In this document: in pieces, positions 11,031 through 22,784 of the stretch
Position numbering within the stretch: the stretch's first letter is position 1
How the letters are laid out: every line of letters begins with the position of its first letter
Source: Mikania micrantha
Lineage: Eukaryota > Streptophyta > Magnoliopsida > Asterales > Asteraceae
Assembly: GCA_009363875.1 (NCBI GenBank)
Contig: CM018689.1
Location: forward strand, 58,839,741 to 58,903,740
Length of the DNA stretch: 64,000 nt
Direction of reading: 5' to 3'
Notes under the pieces: model-generated
Seen by the model: only the letters and a program-made list of their open reading frames with translations
What the model was told of the DNA's origin: nothing
Databases searched by the model: none
Position numbers and translations under genes: made by a program

Positions 11031-12236
11031 TCAGCTTATCACTATCTTTTTCTTAACCGGATCGTACATTCTATACGATTTTGATCCCGGTTCTGAGCCG
11101 AAGTATATCAGCGGTCTGCTCCTGTCATCGAGTTTTCTCAAGGACACTTTGGGTTCGGCTGCAAATCCTATGCACCCGAATATCCTTAGGTGGTGAATGT
11201 TGGGGGTTCTTCCTCGTAGTGCTTCATAGGGTGTCTTGAGTTGTACTGGTCTGGTAGGAACCCTATTAAGCACATACACACTGTGTCTTACCGCCTCTCC
11301 CCAGAATTCTTGTGGTACCTTCATGGTCTTGAGCATGCAATGTGCGGCCCCTATCACAGTTCGGTTTCGTCTCTCGACGACTCCGTTTTGTTGGGGTGAA
11401 TAGGTGGCTGTCAGTTGCCTTTTGATAGCATTTGCTTCACACCAATCATTAAACTCCTTTGATGTGAATTCGCCGCCTCGATCTGTTCTGAGGGTTCCCA
11501 CCTTAAGGTCTAACTCACCTTCCACCATTACTTTGAATTTCTTGAATTGTTCAAGGGCTTGGTCTTTTGTCTTCAGCAGAAAACTCCACATGTATCGTGA
11601 CAGATCATCTACTATGAGGAATATGTACCTGTTACCCGCAGGTGTGGGAGGGGTGATTGGCCCACACAAGTCACCGTGAAGAAGCTCCAAGGGTCTGGAA
11701 GCTTGGTAACTTGCATGATCTGGAACCGGCTTGTGGGCTTGCTTTCCTGTTAAACATGAGTCACATAAATTTGTAATGTGATTAATTTTGGGCATACCTC
11801 GCACCATGGATTTCGAGCTCATAGTCTTGATGGCTTCAAAGTTAACGTGACCTAGCCTTGCATGCCATAGCCAGGCCTCGTTATCCACTTTTGTCATTAA
11901 GCACACTGGGTTGCCTGTCATAAGAGTCACCTTGCACAGGCGGTTCATCGTACGAAGCACCTTCATCATCAGTCTTCCAGTGCCATCATAGACGAGTAAC
12001 GTGTTATCTTGCATGATCACCTTGCATCCTGCCTCTGTAATCTGACCAAGACTTATGATGTTACTTCGTAGACTCGGGATGTAGTACACATCGGTTAGCA
12101 GCCGATGTTCGCCGTTCCTGCATGTGAAAAGGATGGAGCCTTTTCCTTCGATGTTTACTCGAGAGTCATCCCCGAATCTGACCTTGCCACACATGTTGCT
12201 ATTGAGCTCAGAAAAGTATGACTTGTTTCCTGTCAT
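11031..12236 (-). pseudogene. copia pol, protease tail plus integrase segment
   Basis: This 401-codon frame starts at MTGNKSYF, which in intact copia elements follows directly on the protease active site; the DTGAS-type catalytic motif itself is absent. Next come the GAG-pre-integrase zinc-binding residues H125, H130, C158 and C161, then the integrase core with D189 (HGDL), D252 (RTDRGGEF) and E288 (NGVVERRNR). The spacing of 35 residues between the second Asp and the Glu is the classic DD35E. The frame ends at a TGA just before the RT frame. The start ATG overlaps the gag stop as ATGA, which marks the deletion junction. Confidence 0.88.
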
Positions 12237-12499
12237 ATGATTTGATAATCGGCCACTTGAAACACGAGATCTTCCGGGATTGCCTGTAATAGCAACACGA
12301 CTGCCACATCATCCTTCTTGGCTTCAACCTGCTGGTTCCCTGGTTCGAGCGCTTGTACGATCCCATGTACCTTAAATACTGCCTTTATGCGGATTGCCCA
12401 GATGTTGTAATTAGTTGCGGACAACATTGGGCATTGAAGATTCGTTGTATTCGGTTCCCTCTGGGAACCCGTCGCAGCTTCACTCATTGTTTCCACCAT
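12233..12499 (-). pseudogene. copia gag N-terminal fragment (88 aa)
   Basis: It begins with MVETMSEAATGS and has the LSATNYNIWAIRIKA stretch typical of copia gag N-termini, then LLLQAIPEDLVFQVADYQII. The frame stops immediately afterwards, where a full gag would go on for roughly 200 residues to a CCHC zinc knuckle. The stop overlaps the start of the next pol frame by one base. The ATG at 12499 is the first after the primer-binding site. Confidence 0.82.
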
Positions 12500-12552
12500 C
12501 TCAGACTCCCTTCTTTCGTCGGTGTTGATCAAGGTTGAGTATTCTTGAACCA

Positions 12553-12566
12553 GGCTCTGATACCAA
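12553..12566 (-). promoter_or_regulatory. Primer-binding site of the copia element
   Basis: On the coding strand the sequence TTGGTATCAGAGCC lies two bases inside the 5' LTR. It is the common plant copia site complementary to the 3' end of initiator methionine tRNA. Confidence 0.85.
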
Positions 12567-12567
12567 T

Positions 12568-12876
12568 TCAAGTCTCAACCCAAATCGCAATCGAAAACAC
12601 AAAAATATGGAATATGCTCTCCAATTGTATTAATCAAGAAATATAACTCAAAAACTTGATTATCTCCAATCTCTACATTCTCAGAGATCTTTGATTACAT
12701 TATATAGCCACATGCTATTAGATAACTATTAATTCTAAGTTTATCTAAATAATTATAAAATAACTCTTTATAATTATCCTTTACAAACAACTTTACTATA
12801 ACTAGGCTATATCTCCTCCTAGTTATTCTGAACCACCATATGCTCGGTGAGCCCGAAATTAGCTCCACATCCAACA
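12568..12876 (-). repeat. 5' LTR of the copia element (309 bp)
   Basis: This is the right-hand LTR, the transcriptional start side because the element reads leftward. It differs from the left LTR by four substitutions and an extra CAACT. The outer edge CCAACA abuts the TATAG duplication. Confidence 0.93.
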
Positions 12877-12881
12877 TATAG

Positions 12882-14860
12882 TACTTGTTGTATTTGCTTG
12901 TGTACATATATATTAATGTTTTTTCCTATAAGGTCAAAAAGTTCGAGTCTTATTAGAACTAAACTCAATTGGTGTTAGAAAAAACAACTTTATTATTTTC
13001 TATTTATACTTTTTTACCTTTGAATCATTCTTTTTCGTGTGATCTCACAAGTTCAAGTCATACATTATTAGCACTTCCAGTCTTCCACCCTATGCGCTAA
13101 CCTATATAATTCTAATTAATAGGTGATGTTGTCATTAGTTATCACGAACTAGTGGCTTTTCACACATGCTATGAAAACTTATTTTTAAATAGAAATTTAT
13201 TCAGAACAATAAGAATAGCAAGTATGATATAACACTATACACAAAATCTAAAAAACATGATATCATTGTAAAAGAAAATTAAAAATATATTGATATAAAT
13301 GTACGTTTTGGCAACGTCTTGGAGTAGCTTGGTTGAATAAAAGATATCAAAATATAAATACAAGTAAACCGTTGCAAAGGTATTAAGATTAGTTTTAAAA
13401 AATATTAAATTATATTGAAATATAGATAAAAATAAATATGTCAACAATGCATCAAACTTTAGTGGCTTGGTTGAATAAAAGTTATATCAAAATGTAAGTA
13501 AATTGCAATGGTACCATGATCAATTTTAAATATAATTTACTTATATTGAAATAAAAATAAAAATAAGTGCATTATACATGTATCAACAAAAAAACAACAA
13601 AAATTTAGAATATATAAAAAGAGTGTATGATAAAAAAAACATGATTGAAATTAGATATAAGTTATTACTTTAAATAATAAAATTATACCATTTTTAAAAG
13701 TTTGTTTTTTTAAATAAATTTAATTCTAAAAAAAATTTATATATATTCTAAATGGAGTTTTCTTACAATCACATGGACTGAAATGTTAGTACCTTTTCAT
13801 TTTGGACTAAATTGAAATTTTAGGTAAAATAGAACTTTAGTTTACTCTTTTATTTATTTAAGTCTTTGTTTCTCTTGTTATCTATTATTATTAAATATTT
13901 TTTTCCATTTATCTTATTTGTATATGTGTTTCTAATCGAATAAAAAATAAATATTAAATGTAACAAACAGATGATAAAGAAGTAGCTTTTTAAATAGCCT
14001 TTCGTCAGTCTAGCGAACTTTTGCAAACAAAATCTTTCAATTTTTTATTCCCTAAATTCTGACTCGAAGCTAGCATCACCCGCATGCTTTCTGAAGGATT
14101 TGAAAATCAGGTATCAAGTATAGAATTAGTTCCTTTCTGAAAAAGGTAACAATATCTTTGAAAATTATATCCTCTTGTATTAAGAAATCATATCAAGCTA
14201 AGTTTATGTAAAGCACGCCCTATTGGAAGAGAAGTTGGTGGAAAAAAATAATTATAAAGCAAAGTATTATAAAAACCATAATAATTAATCACGTTACTTT
14301 GTGATGATTATGATTTGGGAGAATGAAATGTGATGCTAACATTAGAAGATTAAAAGTGTGATTAATTATTTATTTACAAAAAATACCAATATTATAAAGA
14401 TGTCATTATAACCCCGACATTTTTTTTTCTCCACTAATAAGGACTCTTAATAAAAATTTTCATTGTAATGAAACATTACAATCCACCCAAGTATGATCTT
14501 GTTCTGCTTTTATTAAATAAGTTAAAAAAAAAACTTAGAATTTTCATTAAATCTGAACACTAATTATAAAGCTACCATATAAAGATCTATTTAGTTATGA
14601 ATCTCTAACACCATATTTTGAAGTATACAAAAGCAAGTTTACAATTTCTAAAATATAAAAACGAAAAAAATGAAACAAAGTTAATACTTGATCCACGAAA
14701 CGCTTTTCTTAAATTTAGATGACATCAATTTCACCTTTTCACCTTTTCAGTTATGCATAGAGGGTCGTTAGTGACATAACTCATTTTAAGTAAAAAACAC
14801 TACATAATACGCATATACAAACTGCATTGTATAGCCATTTCCTTAAAATTAGTTATATAT
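12882..14860. other. AT-rich intergenic DNA
   Basis: No gene is supported. Segments near 13310-13420 and 13460-13560 are similar to each other (both contain TTGGTTGAATAAAAG followed by TATCAAAAT), suggesting an old local duplication. Confidence 0.35.
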
Positions 14861-15246
14861 TAAACATGACAATCTTGACCCAAAACAAGATAAATGAGTT
14901 GATTTTGGTAAACAATTATTGTATTCCGAGTTGGGATGGGTATCATCATAAAATGGAAATGTTGAGATGAGTAACATTTTAACAGAATGCATGTCAGTAA
15001 TAGCCTAAAAACTATGATAATAGAATAAAATTCAAACATGTAAAACTTATCAATATAATATTTAATGACATAATTGCTAAAATTTATGCAAATAAACTCT
15101 TTATTTACTTAAAACGCATTTTAACTAGAGTAACTTAATGTTTTCTAAGAACGACTCATTTAAACCCAAATTGATTTTGCTTAAAATTCATCATGACCCG
15201 AACTCGTTCTGACCCGTTACCCAATCCACTTATTTTGTCAGACTTA
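14861..15246 (+). mobile_element. hAT-type MITE, family M1, copy 2
   Basis: This diverged copy has its ends at TAAACATGACAAT and GTCAGACTTA. An imperfect 8-bp duplication flanks it: TTATATAT at 14853-14860 and TTGTATAT at 15247-15254, with one mismatch. Inner blocks shared with the family include GATTTTGGTAAACAATTATTGTA and ACCCGTTACCCAATCC. Confidence 0.68.
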
Positions 15247-15254
15247 TTGTATAT

Positions 15255-17864
15255 TATACACGTTACTATGCATATTATCTCTTATTTAACAATCAAGAAT
15301 ATTTTAATTATTTTCTACTAATTAAAATCTTTTGGGTAACATTAGGGCCGGGTCTCATATATATGAAAGAACAAATAAAAACAGTTAAGAAGATGTTAAA
15401 ACACTTTAAAAAGAGTTTTGGATAACATAAACGATAATGTGGTCTAATACATGCATGTTATAATGTATAATCATTACACATAAAATTCTCTAGGACCACA
15501 TAGGGACCATAGATATTGTCATATTGGCTAATACCACTTGTGTACAACCAGCTTAATTAATTAGTCGACTATAAGGACCATTCATTTTGGCTTGCTTGTA
15601 AAGGTCTTCCATTAGTATTTATAAGTTCTATTCCTACACATTATCTTAATAAGTATCTAATTAAGAGATTCGGTGTGCAATCAATTTCTAATGATGTGCC
15701 ACTAACCAAACATATGTTAAGACGTCCAACTCAAAGATAACACTATTTGACTAGTCAAATACCGGAATATGTAAAGTATATTGGCTCAATGTAAATTAAA
15801 TTGTTAGTGAAGCTTTAGAATAGACTCAAAATATGGAGTGTTAACGACAAAATTACATGCCAACAACCTTATAATTAACTTAACAAAACAGGTGATCAAC
15901 ACTCATAAAGTATTATGAGTTTAAATTCTTGTAACTGCAGGATAGGTGGTTTTAAAAGTAAAAAAAATTATTATTTGAAAAAAAAAAACAATATTATAAA
16001 AGGGTTGCAAGTTTTGAAACATGTTCTTTATACAATTGAAATCACGTTGGTTGACGATTATCCACAATATTTGTTCATTATACATAAATAGTTTATACGC
16101 CAAGTTATTAATTATGGTTAGAAAAATAAAAAAACCTGTTAGAAATTTGTATGCATTAATGGTTTTGTGCGACTTTAATTTTTGACTGATTATTCTTTTC
16201 TTAATGTTTTATTAATCCACAGGTAGTATCAACCTGTTCACAAATAAAAACTTACAGTTGTCACCTGATCTTATCTTTAATTTGTTTCTACGCATATATA
16301 TGCGCCAGCGTATTATATCTACTTGTAGTTGAATAGTCATTCCTGCTTAGTTAGCAAGTATGGCCTTTTTTAAAAAAGTACACCAGGTTATCATAAAAAG
16401 CTACTTATGTATATACAAGTTGTTATTTTTGTCTTTAAACTTTTATAATTACATCAAACATCATTTATCTTCATATTTTGTCATAATCAGGTTATTTTCC
16501 TTTAATTAAAGTTAATTTTTCTGTTAATTTTTTTAGTATTCTACCTTTATCAATAAAGGATGAAAAATATAACTATAACTAAAGTTAGAAAACATTTTTT
16601 TTTTGAAATTTGTATGTTTTCATAATTTTTGTTATTTTCTATTTTTTTAACTTTCATTCATTTTAATAATTTTATTTTATAAAAATTTTAAAACTTATTA
16701 ATTAGTTAATAAATTTATTCATTTTATAATTAAATATATATATATTTTTTATTTGTTTAGTTTATTATTTACAATCCTAATTTTTATTACAATACAAACA
16801 TTTTTTTCTAACCACAATATATTATTTAAAGTTAATAAAAAATTAATTTGGCTACTATGGTCTTCGGTTATCAATTACGTTCATTATTCAATTGTGGTAA
16901 GTAATTCAAATTTTCAGTTTTGTAATAGAATAATTAATAATTTGGCAGAATTATAATAAAAAATAGGAAAATTAATTAATTAATTATACAAATGAAAATA
17001 AATATATAATGAAAAAAATGTACAAAAAATTCTTAATTATAACATAAATACATTGATTACCTAATTAATAAGTTTTTAAAATTTCATAAAATAAAAAATA
17101 TTGAAAAGAATAAAAGAAAAAGAAAAAAGAAAAATAAAAAGAAAAAAGAAAAAAAATAACAAAGAACTAATAAAATGAGTAAGTTACAGGGAAAAAAAAG
17201 TCCTTTGGTTTAGACTTAGTTATATATTTAATCTTATAACGGGAAGGACAAAATAATTCTTTAAAAAATAATTGAGAAAATAACTTTGATTAGGGAAAAA
17301 GAAACTAACTCTTACAAAAATAAACATAAAGAATATCTAACATAAGTATTAAAATTTAAGGATTAAATCAATATTTGATGTATAGATAAAGGGTCTTTTA
17401 TGTAATATATATTCTAAATAAAAATGTTTAGTGATACTAGTCATATCATTTATCTACTTTTTTGTTTTCCGCTCATTTATTATTTCTTAATATTTTTTTT
17501 TCATAGTAATATCTTATTAATACATATCTTATATCCATAATAATATTTAATTACTATTCCCTTGATTAATTATAATTTATTTTTTGACTAAAAGTCTAAA
17601 ACTCGCTTTCTATTTTAGTAATAAAAAGTATATAAGTAAATTAGCAATTGTATTATTTTAATAATTTAGTCTATGTAATACTTAAGTTTCTAATTACTTG
17701 GACGTTAAATTAGTATCACTAGTTATATGTGTTCACAAAAGTTTGTATAAATAAAAGGTTGTATAAATAAAAGCATGGCTATATTGACTAAGAACAAACA
17801 AACTAACATTTTAAACTTAAAAAGAGCAAGTTTAATTATAAGCAAATACATACGTACCTTTAAA
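15255..17864. other. AT-rich intergenic DNA downstream of WRKY57
   Basis: No gene is supported. The stretch from 16440 to 17700 is extremely AT-rich with A- and T-runs and gives only chance reading frames. The part nearest 17865 would contain the WRKY57 3' UTR, but no clear polyadenylation site can be named. Confidence 0.35.
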
Positions 17865-18264
17865 TTATTGATTGCGCATTATTGGAGGCACGATATCACC
17901 AAGTAACCCTTGATCTTTACGAGAATCTTGAGAGGATATTTGAGCCATCTTACGAGAAAATTTGTCTCCCAATGCATTCAGTGGTGCTTGCGGCTGTGGT
18001 TGCGGTGAACCATTAGCAAGCAATTGATCATGAAATTGTCGTCTTGAGCTAGAAAAGTTGACTGGGTTCAGGGTTAAGATGTTAGGGGCCAATTGTCTTG
18101 CATAGGCACCTTGATCATGGTGAGCTACTAGTCCTCTTGGGAACCCTATGGAGTGATGACAGTGTTGCCCTTCATATGTTGTGATTACAATTGCAGGGTC
18201 TTCCGATGACCGTTCAACTCGTTTCTTCACTGTGCATTTGGTATTTGTGCAACGGTAATAGCTC
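17865..18264 (-). CDS. WRKY57: WRKY57 coding exon 3 (zinc-finger half and C-terminus)
   Basis: It begins with SYYRCTNTKCTVKKRVERSS and completes the C2H2-type zinc site with TTYEGQHCHH. The remainder is a Gln/Pro-rich tail ending GLLGDIVPPIMRNQ before the stop. The acceptor is TTGAAG/GAGC. Confidence 0.92.
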
Positions 18265-21200
18265 CTTCAAAATAATTGTAAAATAAATTTGGCAGTAGGT
18301 TTAAATTTAAAAATGAAACAAACATATATAAGAGTAAAATTTCGTTCGAAAATAAAATATAAGAAATAGGAATATGATTTTGCCCCATAGAGACCCCAGA
18401 TTGAAGAAAATCTTCATTTTTTTATTGAATTTGAAAAAAAAATGAAAGGCAATATTCCTTCTAACAATGCACGAAATTTATTGAATTTCAGGTGTGCTTG
18501 AGATTTGCATTGAAAATAATTAAAAAAAAAAATTGGCAGCTATTCGTTTTAAAATAAGCCGCAATTAATATTTCGAGGTGTTCGAGATTTTTTTAGAGCC
18601 GTTTATATATTTTTTTGAATGACTCTAAATAAAAACACTAAAGACGAGATTCTAACTTTTTCATTGGATTTGACTCTCCAACATGCGCCCAAGTCTATCA
18701 CAGAAGTCACCCAACAACTGAGTAAACCATCTAATCTAGCCACAACGAACATGTCTCGGCCTAAATTAAAACCCAAAACCTCTTGTAAGAAAGTTAAGGA
18801 GTAACTACAAGACTGAAAGCACACAATTATGTTCGCTTTTTTAGAAACGTTTATATGTTTACTCTTTCTAAAAAACAAGTGTGTCTGCAATAATCAATTA
18901 AACTGTATTATGTAATCACATGTCTTTTCTTTTTTACTATAATAAAACAATAACTAATAGTTACACATATAATTATATGAAATCTTTTCAGTTTTGTTTT
19001 TACGCTAGTATATCTTTTTATTAAATAAAATAACATATGTTATTATCTGATATTTTTTCTTATTTTTTCAATTCTTTATCTTATTATATAATAACAATAC
19101 TAAAAGAATATATTTTTAGATATTTAAATAAATTTAGCTATTGATAATTATTATAATTTTAACTAAAAGATAAATAATTATTATTTAATTCTTTATTTAT
19201 TAAATCCATATAATAAACAATTTTCTAAACTAGTTACTCTAATAAAAGAGTATATAGAAGAGACACGTCACATTCTGGTGAGTTTTGAATTTTTTCACAT
19301 CCATCTCTCTTATTTAGATTAACTCTCTATCATATTAAACAAACAATAATATTTTTCAAATAACTAAATTATATTATAGATATAAATTTTTTATTATAAT
19401 AATTTACTAATTTTAATAAATCATATGAAGGTTTTAGTTAAATGTTATATTAAATTTTAATCTTACAATTATTACTCTTTATTATTTGTTATAAAAAATA
19501 TAAATTTTCCTATTATAATAATTTACTAAATTTAATAAATAATTAGATTTTAGTAACTTAATTTAAAATTTAATTATACAATTCTTAATCTTTATTATTT
19601 GTTATTATAATTTTTAAATACTTATATTTCTTATTTAACTATAAAATTCAACATGTGCATACCTTAAAAAAATGGTAGTTTATAACTTGTGAATTTATTA
19701 TATTTATGTAAGTGCGTTTCTAATTAACATAGTAAATTAATAAATAGTTTAGATACATAATTTTTATCGATTCAACTGTAACAAGTAGGCTGTAAACGAA
19801 CCGAACGTTCAGCGAACAGTTCGTGAACCGTTCGGCGGGAAGTTCGTTTATGTTCGTTCGTTTAATAAAGGAACGAACACGAACAAGAACAAGAAATTTC
19901 GTTCGTTTAATTAAATGAACGAACACGAGCATAAGCTGTGTTCGTTCATTTGTGTTCGTGAACGTTCGGTAAGATGTTCGTTTACGTTCGTTTATGTTCA
20001 GTTAAGTTTATTTATTATATTTATTCATTAAATGTGACATATATTTTTAATTTTTAATTTAATACCATAATATTTAAGTTATTTTAATTTAATACTATAA
20101 TATTTTAATTTATATACTTATAAATGATTATCTTCAATGCTTAAGATTAAGAATATTGATTTTTATTGTTTAAATAATATGTGTTCGTTAGCGTTCGTGA
20201 ACCGCTCGTGAACAACCTAGATTTCTTAATGAACGAACACGAACAAGAATTTTCGTTCGGTTAGCGTTCGTGAACAAGTTAAAAGTTAAACGAACGAACA
20301 CGAACAAGGGCTCGTTCGTGTTCGTTCGGTTCGTTTACAGCCCTAGCAACAAGCTAGCATTTATTATTTAAATAAATCCCAAAAATTTATTCAAAAGATC
20401 TTATTTCTTTAGAAAAAATAACCATACTTTGGGTTAGTAATTTCCAACATTTTACCAAAACAGCACTCGATCAATTGTAAAAAATAAATAAAATAAATAA
20501 ATAAAAAAATACAACAAACGTTTCAATATGCATCCCCAACACCCTCTAAACATTAATTCTCATATCAAATTTGAGTTTCATTATTGACTTGTTGGCATAA
20601 ACAATCAACGACTATGTTTCCGTTTCTATTTTGGGATCCTAACTTTATTTTTTTAGCTATAAAAGCTCTAAAACTTTATAAATATTCATATAATGTAATC
20701 TTCCACTGCCGACAACTGGTAACATGTAGCTAGTAGCATGTAAAAATCACTTAATTAAACTAAAAACTATGAATGCTAGGAAATATTTTTTATATGTAGA
20801 AAAAATCCTTCTCTCTAAGTTACTCATCCTTTTTATGAGGCAACGCTAAGAAATCTACTTAAGTTAATAATAACTGAGTGGCATTAGTTTAAAAATTAAA
20901 AGAACCTATGTCAGAGAAAGCATAAAAATAATGAAGTTTTAGCATCAAAATAATGAAGACTTTAATTGAAACTAACAAATTACCTACTTTTTTTAGTAAG
21001 TGTGATAATTAACCGGGTACCAAAAACTCATTAAACCTTATTAATATCCTCTTAATAGTTTTGTGTTGGAGAAGCGGCTTTAAATTAGGGGATTAAAAGT
21101 AAAGTGGAACCTGGATACGTGACACCTGACACAAACACTTAATCACTACGCCACCTCATTAAGGGCTTGTTGTTAAAAGATTCTAGTATTTGTCTAATGT

Positions 21201-22744
21201 AAGTATGTAGGAAAATATGAAAATGTAGTAGTAGTCTTGAAAGAGATAAGAGATACAAACCTTGGAAAAGGGCTATTTTTAACAGCTTTCTGTCCATATT
21301 TTCTCCATCTGTAACCATCTTCAAGATGATCAATTTCACTCTTGGTCATGAATGCAAAACGTGGCTGACGAATTCTTTTGGGTCCCTTCCTTTTAAGCTT
21401 ACCACTGAAAAATCATTTCAACCAACTTTTATCAGTAAGTTGATAGCTAATAAATAAATATAGCAGAAAATGTTAAATGTAATAGGTTGAAAGAATTTCA
21501 TTCATTTAATTGCAATCTTATATCTTAAATCTTTATGGTGTTTTGGATTATTTAAGTAACTTCTAAAGATCGAGAAATTAATACACGTTTGTGTTATCGA
21601 AGTTATATTTCATTAAAGGTAAAATTTGTAATTTCGACTTCTCAAAAAATAATTTGTTTCAATCAATCTCAACTTTTGCAGACATACATGCCAATTTATT
21701 GTAATATTGCATTTTTGTTAATGAAAAGAAGATTTCATCCAAATCTCAACTAATTATTAGTATAAAGTATAAACTTATTATTTCACCTATATAAACAGAT
21801 AAACATACATATATAACCACATTTTTTCTTCTAAAAAATTAAAAATTTGACATAATCAAGTCCCAAACACCCATATATACCAAGCCAATAAGCCATATAC
21901 CCAAGATCTTCTTTGACTTGAAGATGGGTGATTTTTAATTAACTTATTAATCAGAAACATAACCAAACTTTTTGGGTAAACAAAAGAGACCCAATGTCAA
22001 TGTAGAGAACACTCAACAAATGGAAAAAAAAAATTGTCCTTGAAAATAATAGGTGATCAAGAGATTAATTTTTGCAACAGGTTCATTTTATACAACTTGG
22101 GGAACACAAAATTTAAAGCACTACTTTATATAATGTATATACATCTTTTTGTGTCGACCCTTAAGTGACAAAAGTAAAACCATACTAATTTTAATGTTAT
22201 TACAGTTAATTTTGTGAAAAAACAGTTAATCAGGCATCATGAGTCGGGGTCTCATTGCAAGCAAAATCTATATTCCTAAGAGAAAGAGGTAAGACTGTTT
22301 ACATCTTACCTTTCTCAAACCAAATCTTATCTTTACTAATGATGATCTTTTTAAATAAAAATGCACAAATAGGGAAAAAAAATCTTCCCAACTACAAAGT
22401 TGTTGCGTTTAAGGTGTACACATTGATAGACCAATTTTGAAATTTTAAACTCATTTATTACATGTTAATATGAGTATGTGAATTTTGACATATATACAGG
22501 CATGATCATATATCTACACGCTTCACAAAATACCCCTCACAACCAAGGTATAATAGTATGAATGTGAGTGATGATTTGAATTTTTTTTTTTTTAACTACT
22601 AATCAGTTATAAGCAATTTTAATAAAAGTAAAACATAAATAAAATAAAATTACCGAAGTCCATAGCTTTTGAAAGAACAATCAATTATCAAAATACGACA
22701 GTTTGAGAATAATCCACTCAGTCACATGCCAAATCATTTGCGAG

Positions 22745-22784
<40 letters not shown>

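Larger units (their letters stand above)
8783..12876 (-). mobile_element. Ty1/copia LTR retrotransposon, internally deleted (4.1 kb)
   Basis: Two near-identical LTRs (8783-9086 and 12568-12876) bound the element, and a perfect 5-bp target duplication TATAG lies at 8778-8782 and 12877-12881. It is transcribed right to left. The domain order gag, (protease), integrase, reverse transcriptase, RNase H is the copia order. A primer-binding site matching the initiator-Met tRNA type (TGGTATCAGAGCC) lies just inside the right LTR, and a purine-rich tract lies next to the left LTR. Most of gag, the CCHC knuckle and the catalytic part of protease are missing, and a stop plus frame change separates integrase from RT. 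The copy is therefore non-autonomous. The LTRs differ by 4 substitutions and one 5-bp indel, so the insertion is evolutionarily recent. Confidence 0.95.

Noticed and set aside
21139..21339. Minus-strand frame overlapping WRKY57 exon 2
   Set aside because: It is in a different phase from the WRKY domain and reads into intron; the exon-phase translation matches the family.
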